Shown: positions 50,832 to 60,524 of the stretch, one piece after another
Numbering within the stretch: position 1 is the first letter of the stretch
How the letters are laid out: each line of letters begins with the position of its first letter
Assembly (NCBI GenBank): GCA_041389725.1
Contig: JAWKRG010000010.1
Coordinates: 124,001 to 188,000, forward strand
Length of the DNA: 64,000 nucleotides
Direction of reading: 5' to 3'
Source: Polyangiaceae bacterium
GTDB lineage: Bacteria > Myxococcota_A > Polyangia > Polyangiales > Polyangiaceae
The notes under the pieces: generated by a model
The model's database searches: none
Seen by the model: the letters and a program-made list of their open reading frames with translations, nothing else
What the model was told of the DNA's origin: nothing
Translations under genes and position numbers: made by a program

Positions 50832-51308
50832 CTAAGCAGTCGATCCGCTGCTGCGGGTTCGAGGGAGCGGGTTCAGCTCCGCGCGAAGCGCATTCAGCAC
50901 GTCGGCGACCGCTCGGCGGTCTCTATGCTCCAGATGGGGCAGCTGCCACATCGACGCGGACTCCGCAGACGAGAATACTCGCCACGCGAAGGGGGGGCGA
51001 AGCAGAAAGGCGATGCTGGTGAACACGCTGCGAATCGATGCAGCCCAGAATCCGGTGCCCTCCAAGACGATGGCGACAGATGCGACCCGCTCTGCGTGTC
51101 GAGCCAACATCTCAGCGGCGCGCTTGCGGGCGGCGTGCCCCGCCACGGGCGCCGTGGCAGTGACCACCAGCAAGATCGAAAAGCGCGGGGCGGTTTCCGC
51201 GAGCGCGTCAAGCTCCTGGTGGAGATCGGCCACATCGTTGACGGTCGCGTCGCCGTTCCACAAGCTGATGTGGAGGTCTCCTAGGGTACTGCTGGCAAAA
51301 GCGCGCAT
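50832..51308 (-). CDS. STAS-like hypothetical protein
   Basis: A protein of 158 residues from ATG 51308. The alternation of strand and helix (FASSTLGDLHISLWNGDA, RFSILLVVTATAPV, VASVAIVLEGTGFWAASI, FAWRVFSSAES) resembles SpoIIAA/STAS-like domains common in myxobacterial genomes. No catalytic motif or membrane helix is present. Function unknown; a role as a small regulatory partner is a guess. It is a single gene, convergent with rlmE and divergent from the expansin-like gene. Confidence 0.6.
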   Translation of the reverse strand: MRAFASSTLGDLHISLWNGDATVNDVADLHQELDALAETAPRFSILLVVTATAPVAGHAARKRAAEMLARHAERVASVAIVLEGTGFWAASIRSVFTSIAFLLRPPFAWRVFSSAESASMWQLPHLEHRDRRAVADVLNALRAELNPLPRTRSSGSTA

Positions 51309-51440
51309 CGCTCAACCGACCATCTTAGCAACACAGCAAGCGTCGTGCCAGCACCGCGTCCGGTGATGTGCCAACCGCGGTCATCGGCGCGCTGGGACCG
51401 GGCCGGCTCGACGGGAGCGAATCGTGCCACACTGTGACGC

Positions 51441-52223
51441 ATGACGAAGCTGCAGCGGGTGGTCGCATGCATCTCACTCTGCATGGCTGTCGCGTGCAGC
51501 AACGACGAGAGCGGCGGCGCGGGAAGCGGCGGCGCACATGCGGCGTCGGGTGGCGCCGGCAGCAGCGGAAGCGGCGCACAAGGGGGAGGGGGTGGGCAGG
51601 CTCTGGCGTGCGGAGGTGCCGCCAAGCATAGCGGCGAAGCGACGTACTACACCTTCGCTGATGGCTCCGGAAACTGCAGCTTCGATCCGACGCCCCAGGA
51701 CCTGATGGTGGGCGCGATGAATCACACGGACTACCAAGCGTCCGCCGCCTGCGGTGCGTGCGCCACGCTGCAGGGCCCGCAGGGGCAGGTCACCGTTCGC
51801 ATCGTGGATCGCTGCCCGGAGTGCCCCCAAGGAGACATCGACCTGAGCCCCGAGGCTTTCGCGAAGATCGCCGACATCTCCAAGGGCCGCGTGCCGATCA
51901 GCTGGCAGTACGTGCCCTGTTCGGTGAGCGGTCCGGTCGTCTATCGCTTCAAAGAGGGCTCGAACCAGTGGTGGACCGCGGTGCAGGTGCGCAACCACAA
52001 GCACGCCATCGCCAAACTCGAGTACGAGCAATCTCCGGGCAAGTTCGTGGCGGTGGCCCGAGAGGACTACAACTACTTCGTGGAGCCATCGGGCATGGGA
52101 CCAGGGCCGTACACCTTTCGCGTGACCGACGTGTACGGGCATACGCTGACGGACAGCGGGATCGCTCACAAAGAAGCGGCCGAAGTACCGGGCAGTGCGC
52201 AGTTCCCGAACTGCGGCGGCTGA
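51441..52223 (+). CDS. Expansin-like lipoprotein (double-psi beta-barrel plus CBM63-like domain)
   Basis: A protein of 260 residues from ATG 51441. Lipoprotein signal (VACISLCMAVAC), a Gly/Ala/Ser linker, then an expansin D1 barrel (GEATYYTFADGSGNCSFD, MVGAMNHTDYQASAACGACA, VRIVDRCPECPQGDIDLS) with the conserved Asp and disulfide cysteines. A D2 domain follows with aromatic residues (NQWWTAVQVRNHKHAIAKL, PYTFRVTDVYGHTL) expected on the cellulose-binding face. Bacterial expansins loosen cellulose or peptidoglycan without hydrolysis. Surface anchoring suits a soil predator or cellulose-associated myxobacterium. Confidence 0.9.
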   Translation: MTKLQRVVACISLCMAVACSNDESGGAGSGGAHAASGGAGSSGSGAQGGGGGQALACGGAAKHSGEATYYTFADGSGNCSFDPTPQDLMVGAMNHTDYQASAACGACATLQGPQGQVTVRIVDRCPECPQGDIDLSPEAFAKIADISKGRVPISWQYVPCSVSGPVVYRFKEGSNQWWTAVQVRNHKHAIAKLEYEQSPGKFVAVAREDYNYFVEPSGMGPGPYTFRVTDVYGHTLTDSGIAHKEAAEVPGSAQFPNCGG

Positions 52224-52252
52224 CGCAGGCCCGCGGCAATCGAAGGCGCGCT

Positions 52253-53437
52253 TCAGAACGCGCTGATACCCGTGATCGCCTTGCCGAGCACCAAGGTGTG
52301 CACTTCGTGGGTGCCTTCGTAGGTGTAGACGCTCTCGAGGTTGTTCATGTGCCGAATGGCGGGGTAGTCCAGCAAGATGCCACTGCCACCCAAGATTGCG
52401 CGACAGCGGCGGGCCACTTCGAGGGCGACACGCACGTTGTTGCGTTTGCACAACGACACCTGTTCCGGCATCAACTTGCCTTGCTTTCCCTTGAGCCGGC
52501 CGTAGTGCAGCACCATCAGATCTCCCTGGATGATCTCACTCGCCATGTCGGCGAACTGCGCCTGGATCAGCTGCTTGCTGGCGATGGGAACGCCGAATTG
52601 CACGCGGTTGCGCGCGTAGTCCACGGTCGATTCGAAGCAAGCCTTGGCAGCGCCAAGCGCCCCCCAAGAAATGCCGAATCGCGCTTGGGTGAGGCAACCG
52701 AGGGGGCCGCGCAGGCCTTCGCCCTTGGGCAATAGGTTGGCGGCCGGGACTCGCACTTCGTCCAGCGTTATCTCGCCGGTGACGCTGGAGCGCAGGCTCA
52801 TCTTTCCGTGGATCGTCGGCGTCTCGAAGCCCTTCATCCCGCGTTCCACGATGAAGCCGCGGATGGACTCTGCTCCACCGTCGTCCACCTTCGCCCAGAC
52901 CACCGCGACATGCGCGATCGGGGAGTTCGTGATCCACATCTTGGTGCCTGTCAGCACCCAATCGTTCCCGTCCTTGCGCGCGCGGGTCAGCATCGATCCC
53001 GGATCCGAGCCGCTGTCGGGCTCGGTGAGCCCGAAGCAGCCAATCAGCTTGGCCTGGGCCATCTCGGGCAGATACTTGTTCTTCTGCTCCTCGCTGCCGT
53101 AGGCCCAGATCGCGAACATCGCCAGGGACCCCTGGACGCTGACGAAGGAGCGGAGCCCCGAGTCGCCGTACTCGAGTTCTTGGAGAATGAGTCCGTACTG
53201 CACAGGGTTCATTCCTGCACAGCCGTAGCCCGTCAGTCCGGCGCCCAAGAGTCCCAGCTCGGCGATCTCGGGGATCAGGTCGGAAGGGAACTCGCCCTTC
53301 TCGAACAGGGCCCCAGCCCGGGGCAGGTAGCGCTCACGAACGAAGCGCCGAACCGTGTCTCGGATCATGCGCTCGTCTTCGCTCAGGTGCTCGTCCAGGG
53401 CCGCGAGTGCACCAAGGGTCAGCGGGGGTTTCGCCAT
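52253..53437 (-). CDS. Acyl-CoA dehydrogenase, glutaryl-CoA dehydrogenase-like
   Basis: A protein of 394 residues from ATG 53437; an upstream Met (53449) is also possible. Flavin/substrate motifs: CFGLTEPDSGSDPGSML, WVLTGTKMWITNSPIAHVAV, ARFGISWGALGAAKACFE, NRVQFGVPIASKQLIQAQF. The catalytic Glu lies in the C-terminal VYTYEGTHEVHTLVLG. Sequence style resembles GcdH, which converts glutaryl-CoA to crotonyl-CoA in lysine and tryptophan breakdown, but the decarboxylase-specific Arg cannot be assigned without alignment. Single gene, divergent from the transpeptidase gene. Confidence 0.85.
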   Translation of the reverse strand: MAKPPLTLGALAALDEHLSEDERMIRDTVRRFVRERYLPRAGALFEKGEFPSDLIPEIAELGLLGAGLTGYGCAGMNPVQYGLILQELEYGDSGLRSFVSVQGSLAMFAIWAYGSEEQKNKYLPEMAQAKLIGCFGLTEPDSGSDPGSMLTRARKDGNDWVLTGTKMWITNSPIAHVAVVWAKVDDGGAESIRGFIVERGMKGFETPTIHGKMSLRSSVTGEITLDEVRVPAANLLPKGEGLRGPLGCLTQARFGISWGALGAAKACFESTVDYARNRVQFGVPIASKQLIQAQFADMASEIIQGDLMVLHYGRLKGKQGKLMPEQVSLCKRNNVRVALEVARRCRAILGGSGILLDYPAIRHMNNLESVYTYEGTHEVHTLVLGKAITGISAF

Positions 53438-53541
53438 GGCCGCCCCCATACCACGAGTTCCTGCCCGGGCGCCGCGGGGCATGCTGGAAAATTGGGCCGA
53501 TTGGTCACCGGTCCGATAAGTGCGGGGTTCGAGCCTTCACT

Positions 53542-55215
53542 ATGCGCTACGGCCGTGCACTGCCGCTGATTTCCGTTCTGCTGGCGGGCGGGACACTCGC
53601 CTGGATGGTGGGGGCGCGAGCAGATCTTCGCCGCCTGCCGCAGCCCTTGCGCGCGCGGCTTTCCCCCCCGGAACTCCAACGTGTTGGTGGGCACACGGCC
53701 GCTACGGTTTCGCGCCTGCGCGGAAAGCCCGAGCTCTTGGACGTGTCGGCCCTATCGAGCGAGGAAGCCGGGAGCTGGCCTGAGCCGGATCCCGCCGCGC
53801 TCCAGACCGATGCCCCGGCTGACGAGCCCAGCTCGGATCTGGTCGCTTCCTACCACCCGTCGGCGGTCGCGCACTATCAGTCTCCCCGCGCCGAAGTCGA
53901 TCCGGATCGTGCGTTGGCCGTCGTCGGTCGAGAGGCCTTCGTGTTCGAGGGGCCCTCGTTCCGCGAGCGCAAGCTCGGTTACCTGCGAACCGGCGCGGTC
54001 CTGGAGCGTTCCGAGGCCTCGAGCGGAACCCGGGGTTGTCCCGGCGGCTGGTACCGCATTCAGCCCGCGGGGTTCGTGTGCGTCGGCACCCAAGCGACCC
54101 TCGACTTGGAGCACCCTTTGGTGCGCGCCACTGCTCGTCGCCCGGACCGGACCGCGGCATTGCCCTACGCCTACGGCTTGAGCCGATTCCCGACGCCGCC
54201 TTTCTACACCAAGGTCCCTTCGGTGAAGGAACAGCGCTCCGTCGAACTGGACCTCGAGCGCCACTTGGCGCTGGGGACGGCAAAGGCTTGGCAAGACGTT
54301 CCCCGAGACCCGATTCCCGCGCTGCTGGAGAACGGAAAGCCGAGCTTCACCTGGGGCGGGGGACGACACTCGCCGCGCAGCGTCTACACTGGGCGCGCGT
54401 TGCCTCAGAGTGGATTCGCGCTGTTGAGCACTTTCGAGTCCGAAGGACGTGCTTTCGGGCTCTCCGTGGATTTGGACGTGATGCCCTTGGACCGGCTCAA
54501 GCGCGTGAAGCCAAGCGAGTTTCACGGGGTCGTGCTCGACGAGCAAACGCCTTTGCCCATCGTGTTCGTGCGCAGCCGCGGCGCCTTCGTCTACGCTGGC
54601 GACCCGCGTAGTACGGGGATGCGTGCCGAGCGGCCGCTGGCGTTTCGTGAGGCCGTGCCGATCACTGGCAAGGCCCTGCGCGCGGGCGGAGTCCGCTACC
54701 TGGAAGTGCGAGGGGGCGGATACCTACGCGATGAGCACTTGGTTCGCATCAACCCGATGAAGAATCGACCAGGATGGGCCACGCCTGGGCGTACGTGGAT
54801 CGACGTTTCGATCCTGAAGCAAGCCCTCGTGGCCTACGAGGGAGCGACGCCGGTGTACGCGACTCTGGTGAGCACGGGTGCCGACGGCCTCGGAGATCCC
54901 GAGAAGACACACTCGACCGTGCGAGGCCAGTTCTTGATCCACACCAAGCACGTCACAGCGACCATGAGCGGTGATGTGGTTGGCGACGAGTTCGACCTGC
55001 GCGACGTGCCCTACGTGCAGTACTTCACGGAAGGCTACGCGCTCCACGCCGCCTACTGGCACGACTCTTTCGGCACGCCACGGAGTCATGGCTGTATCAA
55101 CCTGTCGCCGCTGGATGCCAACTGGCTCTTCGGCTGGACCGATCCCCCAGTGCCGGATCGCTGGCACGCGGCAATGAGCCTGCGCCAGGGGACGCTGGTA
55201 TACGTTCATCCCTGA
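53542..55215 (+). CDS. L,D-transpeptidase (YkuD) with long N-terminal region
   Basis: A protein of 557 residues from ATG 53542, with an N-terminal signal anchor (LPLISVLLAGGTLAWMVGA). The YkuD domain occupies about 410-555; the catalytic motif is HDSFGTPRSHGCINLSP with nucleophile Cys518. An SH3-like segment near 135-180 (AFVFEGPSFRERKLGYLRTG) may bind the cell wall. It probably forms 3-3 cross-links or attaches proteins to peptidoglycan in the periplasm. The N-terminal extension of about 350 residues is longer than usual. It is convergent with the TPR gene, with 17 bases between stops. Confidence 0.88.
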   Translation: MRYGRALPLISVLLAGGTLAWMVGARADLRRLPQPLRARLSPPELQRVGGHTAATVSRLRGKPELLDVSALSSEEAGSWPEPDPAALQTDAPADEPSSDLVASYHPSAVAHYQSPRAEVDPDRALAVVGREAFVFEGPSFRERKLGYLRTGAVLERSEASSGTRGCPGGWYRIQPAGFVCVGTQATLDLEHPLVRATARRPDRTAALPYAYGLSRFPTPPFYTKVPSVKEQRSVELDLERHLALGTAKAWQDVPRDPIPALLENGKPSFTWGGGRHSPRSVYTGRALPQSGFALLSTFESEGRAFGLSVDLDVMPLDRLKRVKPSEFHGVVLDEQTPLPIVFVRSRGAFVYAGDPRSTGMRAERPLAFREAVPITGKALRAGGVRYLEVRGGGYLRDEHLVRINPMKNRPGWATPGRTWIDVSILKQALVAYEGATPVYATLVSTGADGLGDPEKTHSTVRGQFLIHTKHVTATMSGDVVGDEFDLRDVPYVQYFTEGYALHAAYWHDSFGTPRSHGCINLSPLDANWLFGWTDPPVPDRWHAAMSLRQGTLVYVHP

Positions 55216-55232
55216 GTCCCCGTCGGCGCTGC

Positions 55233-57569
55233 TCAGCTGTGTGCTTCGATGACGCGGGCGGCGTAGTCGGACAGGGCCAGCGCATCGCCGCGCAAGCGGC
55301 GCTCGACGGCAGCGACAGGGAGCGCGGGTTCGGCTGAGCCCCAGACAATCTGGTAGCCCTTGGCTCCCGTGTGCTCGGTCGGTCGCCAGACGCCACCCAG
55401 CGCAGCACGTAGCGTTTCGCCAGTGTACGCGCCAATCAACACGGCAATGCGGCGTATCAAGCTGTCGTTCGGTGGCTGGCAGAGGGGCGGCGCGATGAGG
55501 CCCAAATAGCTGTCGATCGCCGACATGCTGGCGATGGTCCGGTCCAGGGGGCCATCCGCGAAGTCCTGGCAGAATCGCGCGACGACCGAGCGCGAGAGGG
55601 CGCGACCGACGCGCTCCAATTGCTCCGCAGTGGGCCAGGGCTCGGGGTCCCACGGGCAGGGAGGAACTTCCGGGATCACCAGGTGGTGATTCCAGGCGTC
55701 AGGTCGATCGTGGCCCGAGAAACCCAAGTCGGCAGCATGGGGCAGGGGCGTGGCCATCTTCATCCGTTGCTCGACCAACTGAAAGGGGTACCACTCCATA
55801 CCAGCGCCCAGCACGCGGGCATCGTGGGGTGCGGTCAGGGATCCGCGCCAGCTCAACTTGCCGCATTGGCGAAGGGTCTCACCGAAGTAGGCGCCGCCGA
55901 GCAGCAGCAGGGAGTGGTAGTCAGAGGCGACCTGAGACGGTCGTCGCGTTCCGTAGAGAGTCGCGATGGCGTGGTCGAGGCGCGCTAGCCCATGCAACGA
56001 GAGATCGAAGGGGGCGAAGTCACGAAACACCGGGGCGCGGGTGAAGAATGTGGCCGCGACGGTGCCGAGCACCATCAGCTCTCCCCCGCCGCGGTGTGCC
56101 ACCTGCGCCAAGGTGTCTCGCGCTAGGTTCTCCAGCGCCTCGATCGCTGGTGTACGGTCAGCGTTGGCCACCGCCACCTCGACGGGCTCCCAGGGGCTGG
56201 AGCTGGCTGGGACGCTGTGCCCCGGGGCTTCGGAGGACACCCCCGCGAGCGCGATGCCAAGCCCCTCGATCCTCGGTCTTACGTCGTCCGAGAGCCGAGG
56301 ATCGTCGCGTCGAAGGCGCAGGAACGCTTGCTGTGCATCGTGCACCCGGGAGAGCTGTGCCGAGCCCAAAGCCAGGGCTGACAAGGCGCTGCCCGAGTGG
56401 GGATCCAAGTGCAAGGCTCTCAGCGCTTCTGCCACGGCGTCGTGGCTGCGCTTCTCCGCGGCCAAGGTCAGCGCGCGGGCGGCAAGCAGTGCTGCCGTCG
56501 CCGGTGCCGACGACGCAGGGCGGGCCGTCAGCTCCATCACCTCCGCGGCGACGGTGCTGTCACCTGCCAGCGCCATCCGCGCCTGCGCCGCCGCGAGTGC
56601 AGCTCGCGCACCTTCCGACGACGAGTCGTCGTTCAACGCGCGCCGGGCCTGTGTCAGCGCACGTGGCAGCTCGCCGAGATCCAGCAGCTGACGGCTGACC
56701 GCGGATCGCACCTCGGGTTCCAGCAAGGGCGCCGCCTCCATTCGGTCCAGCACCTGCAGGGCATCGCGAATTCGATCCGCGCGGCGCAGCAGACGCGCGT
56801 GAAGCAGCGCGTGCTCGGCGCCCAACGGGGCCGGCAACACTTCCAGGGCCTTCAGCGCTGCTTTGAGGTGGCCCGAGTCGGCGAGTTCGGCTATCTCGAA
56901 CAGGCTCGTCGGTAGTGCGGAGGCCAACTGCAAGCCCTGCGGCCCCGAACGAATGCGCGCGACGGGTTCTGCCGAAGCATCCTCCGAGGATCGCGCTGGC
57001 GGACGACTCGACGCGGACTTGCTTCGCGTCTTTGCCTCGACGACTTCGACGCGAGGCGGACGTTCCGAGTAGCTGCCCGCACGTGGCTTTTCCGGCTCCT
57101 CGGGTGGAGCGTAGCTGGGGGTCGGGTCCGGCGGCGTGGAGATGCGTGGCAGGCGTCCCGCGCGGGGAATGCTCGGGTTCGACAGGCGCGGGCGTGGGTA
57201 GCTCTTGCGTGGCTCGGGCTTTGGACTCGGGTCCATCGACAGTACGATCTCGGGCTCCTGGCGTGGGCTCTCGGAAGCGCGGGCTGGGCGCGAGGAATGC
57301 GGTCGCTCGTCCGCGACTCGCAGCCAGCGCGCCGCCTCGGGAAAGTAGTCGACGTCACGCAACACCTCGCGCAGCCGCATGGCCGCATCGGCGCGAGTGA
57401 CTCTTCCCAGCTCGAAGAGGATGCGCGTGGATAGATAGGCGATGGCTTCGGCATGAGCCGGGTCGGGTCCCACGGCGGCGAGCAACTGCTGCGCGAGCTT
57501 CACATCCCCCGCGTCGAGCGCTTGCTCAACCGCACGCAGGCGGGGAAAGGCGAGCGGACCGCCGGTCAT
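55233..57569 (-). CDS. TPR-repeat protein, hypothetical
   Basis: A protein of 778 residues from ATG 57569, without signal peptide. It starts with a helical segment (EQALDAGDVKLAQQLLAAVG), a Pro/Ser/Arg-rich linker (about 100-210), then TPR-like helices (about 220-440; AELADSGHLKAALKALEVL, AVAEALRALHLDPHSGSALS). The C-terminal 300 residues are mixed, with His and Trp-rich patches (GMEWYPFQLVEQRM, DAWNHHLVIPEVPPCPWDPE), of unrecognised fold. It lies just downstream of the kinase-SUMF1 gene on the same strand (45-base gap), so it may be a partner or substrate of that kinase. Confidence 0.65.
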   Translation of the reverse strand: MTGGPLAFPRLRAVEQALDAGDVKLAQQLLAAVGPDPAHAEAIAYLSTRILFELGRVTRADAAMRLREVLRDVDYFPEAARWLRVADERPHSSRPARASESPRQEPEIVLSMDPSPKPEPRKSYPRPRLSNPSIPRAGRLPRISTPPDPTPSYAPPEEPEKPRAGSYSERPPRVEVVEAKTRSKSASSRPPARSSEDASAEPVARIRSGPQGLQLASALPTSLFEIAELADSGHLKAALKALEVLPAPLGAEHALLHARLLRRADRIRDALQVLDRMEAAPLLEPEVRSAVSRQLLDLGELPRALTQARRALNDDSSSEGARAALAAAQARMALAGDSTVAAEVMELTARPASSAPATAALLAARALTLAAEKRSHDAVAEALRALHLDPHSGSALSALALGSAQLSRVHDAQQAFLRLRRDDPRLSDDVRPRIEGLGIALAGVSSEAPGHSVPASSSPWEPVEVAVANADRTPAIEALENLARDTLAQVAHRGGGELMVLGTVAATFFTRAPVFRDFAPFDLSLHGLARLDHAIATLYGTRRPSQVASDYHSLLLLGGAYFGETLRQCGKLSWRGSLTAPHDARVLGAGMEWYPFQLVEQRMKMATPLPHAADLGFSGHDRPDAWNHHLVIPEVPPCPWDPEPWPTAEQLERVGRALSRSVVARFCQDFADGPLDRTIASMSAIDSYLGLIAPPLCQPPNDSLIRRIAVLIGAYTGETLRAALGGVWRPTEHTGAKGYQIVWGSAEPALPVAAVERRLRGDALALSDYAARVIEAHS

Positions 57570-57614
57570 GGACTGCGTAGTCTAGGCGCCTTGCCCGCGG
57601 GCGGATAGACCGCA

Positions 57615-59666
57615 TCACTCGCCGAGCGGCTGGGCGCAGCGGAATCCGATGGTTGGCGAACGATTTTCCGGGTCTGCACCGTAGCGGAAGGACGGACGCA
57701 ACCATGACGTGGAGCCACTGTCGAAACCGCCACCGCGGATCACGCGCCGCGTTCCGCTGTCTGGCCCCTTGGGATTGGTGGAAGCGTTGGCCTTGTAGGG
57801 ACCTTCGAAGTCCGCGACCCACTCCCATACGTTGCCGACCACGTCCTTTGGGCCAAAGCGCGAGTCCCCACCCGTGAAGGACCCGACTGGTGCGGTGGAT
57901 GCGTAGCCGTCGCTTTCCTTCGGAAACAGCACGCGGACCGTGGCTCCGGACTTCTGCGCCCAGCCGGCGCATTCCTTGTCGCACGAGTTCAAGTGCGCGG
58001 AAGTCGGTTGCTCGTCGCCCCAGGGGTAGATCCGACCGTCCGGACCGCGCGTGGCATACTCCCATTCCGCTTCCGTGGGCAATCGCTTCCCCTGCTTGGC
58101 GCAGTAGGTCGATGCGTCCCGATGCGTGACGCAATTGATGGGGTGATCGTTGCGATCTTCCGCGCCCTCGTTGCACAGCGGGGACCACGCCTCCTTGTCC
58201 TTGTCGCTGATATCGGGCCAGCGCGCCTCGCGTCCGGCACGCGGACACGCGCCTTTGCTGCTACATGCCAGATACGCCTTGCGCGTCACCTCGGTCTTGT
58301 CGATGCAGTACGCCGACAACTTCACGTTGTGAGCGGGCTTCTCGTTGTCGGCAGCTGCACTGTCGTCCGAACCCATGAAGAACTCGCCGCCGGGGATCTT
58401 CACCATGTCAGCGGGGCAAGTGCTGGGCGGCTTGCCGCTGGCGGACGGCTCGGGCATGACGGCGGGGGTACCCGAAGGCGCCGCCGCGGTGGTGTCGTTG
58501 TTGCTCCCGCTTCCACGCAAGACGAAGACGCCTGCGCCGATGGCCGCAACGCCGAGCAGGCCGCCAACTGCGAGCAGCGCACCGCGTCCGGTCTTCTTTT
58601 CCGACGTTGGATCGAAGGTCGAGGGCGTGCTGGTGGTGGCGGGGCCCGGTAGGACCGGTGTCGCCGCCATCGTGCGTGCCAGCTCCATGGGGGCAGACGG
58701 CAGGGACCCCCGTCCGGTCAGCTGGGTGAGGCTCAGGCGCCCCGTGGCGTCCTGCATCGCACGCATGAAGTCGCCGGCCCGGGCGAAGCGAGCTTCCGGG
58801 GAAACATCCAAGGCGCGGCGGAATACTGCTTCCACCTCGTCGGGCACCGCGATGCCTAGGGTGCGGGGTGTGGGACGGCTTTCCTTGTTGCCCGAGCTGT
58901 AGGCCAGCTGAATGAGATCACCGCCGTCCAGTGCCGGCTTGCCAGCGAGCAACTCCACGGCAACGAGGGCGAGGGCGAACACGTCCGTCCACGGCCCCGT
59001 CGCACCGTAGGAGCGACTGAACTGCTCCGGCGCGCCGTACTGAGGTGTGAATGAAGTGATGTTCGTGCCCGTCTTCGCCAGAGCTGCTTGCATCTGGGTG
59101 TTGTCGGTGATCATCTTTGCCACGCCGAAATCCAGCAGCTTGACCGTGATCTCCGGCCCGCGCGGATCCTCGCCCAAGATGAAAATGTTGGCCGGCTTCA
59201 CGTCACGGTGCGCAATCCCTTGGCCGTGCGCTACGTCGAGGGCCATGGCGGCGGGCGCGATCACCAACAGGGTTTCGTTCAACGACCAGGGGCCCCGGGC
59301 TTGGGTGTCGAGGATCGCGTCTTCCAGGGAGCGCCCCTCCAGCCACTCCAACACCATGAAGGGCATCCAGCGCCCTTCGGGCGTCGTGTAGGTTCCCACG
59401 TCCCGAGCCTGCACGATGCCGGCAGACTGGCTGGATAGCTCCGTCAGCAGCGCACCTTCTTGAATGAAGGCTTCTTGCAGACTCTCGCGTTGGTCCTGAG
59501 GGGCGCTGGAGAGCTCGCTGAAGAACTTGATGGCGACAGGCTTCTTCCAAATCGTGTGCATCGCCCGGTAGACGACGGCGAATCCGCCTTCGCCTACCAT
59601 CCGCTCGACGACGTACTTGTCGGCAACGGTCTGGCCCACGATGTTCAGGGGGTCACGCACGCTCAC
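57615..59666 (-). CDS. Ser/Thr protein kinase fused to a SUMF1/formylglycine-generating-enzyme-like domain
   Basis: A protein of 683 residues from GTG 59666. The kinase domain (about 15-290) has EGGFAVVYRAMHT, VAIKFF, HRDVKPANIF (about 154) and LLDFGVAKM. One membrane helix follows (LLAVGGLLGVAAIGAGVFVL, about 363-382), then an extracytoplasmic SUMF1-like domain (about 415-683; MVKIPGGEFFMGSDDSA, KRLPTEAEWEYATRGPDGRI, YPWGDE, DVVGNVWEWVADF, RVIRGGGFDSG). Bacterial kinases with this sensor occur in Chlamydia Pkn1 and in myxobacteria. The domain may act as a ligand-binding, lectin-like module rather than as an enzyme. The TPR gene follows downstream. Confidence 0.92.
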   Translation of the reverse strand: MSVRDPLNIVGQTVADKYVVERMVGEGGFAVVYRAMHTIWKKPVAIKFFSELSSAPQDQRESLQEAFIQEGALLTELSSQSAGIVQARDVGTYTTPEGRWMPFMVLEWLEGRSLEDAILDTQARGPWSLNETLLVIAPAAMALDVAHGQGIAHRDVKPANIFILGEDPRGPEITVKLLDFGVAKMITDNTQMQAALAKTGTNITSFTPQYGAPEQFSRSYGATGPWTDVFALALVAVELLAGKPALDGGDLIQLAYSSGNKESRPTPRTLGIAVPDEVEAVFRRALDVSPEARFARAGDFMRAMQDATGRLSLTQLTGRGSLPSAPMELARTMAATPVLPGPATTSTPSTFDPTSEKKTGRGALLAVGGLLGVAAIGAGVFVLRGSGSNNDTTAAAPSGTPAVMPEPSASGKPPSTCPADMVKIPGGEFFMGSDDSAAADNEKPAHNVKLSAYCIDKTEVTRKAYLACSSKGACPRAGREARWPDISDKDKEAWSPLCNEGAEDRNDHPINCVTHRDASTYCAKQGKRLPTEAEWEYATRGPDGRIYPWGDEQPTSAHLNSCDKECAGWAQKSGATVRVLFPKESDGYASTAPVGSFTGGDSRFGPKDVVGNVWEWVADFEGPYKANASTNPKGPDSGTRRVIRGGGFDSGSTSWLRPSFRYGADPENRSPTIGFRCAQPLGE

Positions 59667-59717
59667 CGACTACCTCCGTGGCGGACGATAGCCGAAAATC
59701 GGCCCGCTGCCGCCATT

Positions 59718-60524
59718 TCAGTCACGCGCTGGCCCCAGAAGCACACCGCGCTCGGCTAGGTCCGCCAGGAGATGGGCCGTTCCGCTGAGCACGGTGTCGT
59801 CCAGCTCCGTACCCAGCTCCTCACATGAGTGAGTCAGGGCGTCGCGCAGCGAACAACGCTCTTCCAGCGTTGCTTCCACGATTCGCGCCGCCAAGGGCGA
59901 TAGCTCCAAATAGCGGACCTCGTGCTCCGGATTCCGGTAGACGAGCAGGTGAGTCGGGCGCGCGACCGGCGGCGTGCGATCTGCTTCGCTATCCGTCAGC
60001 TCGTGCACGGCGTGGTCATAGTGCATGAGCTTCACCGCCTCGATGAAGCAGAGCCCGGCGTCGAGCTCCAGGGCTTCAGGCTGCACGGCTGGATCTCGCG
60101 CCAGCATCGATCCAACCAGAATCTGCGAGTGCTCGTGTCGCGCAAGCTCAGGGATGTACGCGGGCACGCGCGGGTCGTTGAGCCACAGGGGCGCGGCGTA
60201 GGTCAGGAACTCCGCGATGGCGTCGCGCAGATAGTGCGTGCGCGGACCCGCATCCTTCAAGAATGCGTCGAAGTACTCCTCGAACACGCCGCCTAGCCGC
60301 GCCATGGTTCTAGGAATGGAAGCGTGGAGCGCCTCCCAGAGGGTGCCGCGAACCAAACTTCGATACACGAACAGCCGTTCGCGGTTGGCAGCGAGCAGAT
60401 AGTCTCGGTCTTCATCGCTGACGCCGTGGGCGTCGAGCCAAGCGCGGACGGCCTCGTCGTCTCGCGGGTCGACCTCCGCACCGAAGCAGAGCTCGGCCAT
60501 CGCGGTCTCAAGCGGCGCCTGCAT
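59718..60524 (-). CDS. bufC: MNIO partner protein, DUF2063 (BufC/HvfC-like)
   Basis: A protein of 268 residues from ATG 60524. The N-terminal half has the helical DUF2063 pattern (LLAANRERLFVYRSLVRGTL, FLKDAGPRTHYLRDAIAEFL, DPRVPAYIPELARHEHSQIL), and the rest is a winged-helix-like tail (LSPLAARIVEATLEERCSLR). In bufferin and Hvf loci this partner brings the precursor to the DUF692 oxidase. It overlaps the MNIO gene by 17 bases, so the pair is translationally coupled. The gene symbol is by analogy. Confidence 0.82.
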   Translation of the reverse strand: MQAPLETAMAELCFGAEVDPRDDEAVRAWLDAHGVSDEDRDYLLAANRERLFVYRSLVRGTLWEALHASIPRTMARLGGVFEEYFDAFLKDAGPRTHYLRDAIAEFLTYAAPLWLNDPRVPAYIPELARHEHSQILVGSMLARDPAVQPEALELDAGLCFIEAVKLMHYDHAVHELTDSEADRTPPVARPTHLLVYRNPEHEVRYLELSPLAARIVEATLEERCSLRDALTHSCEELGTELDDTVLSGTAHLLADLAERGVLLGPARD

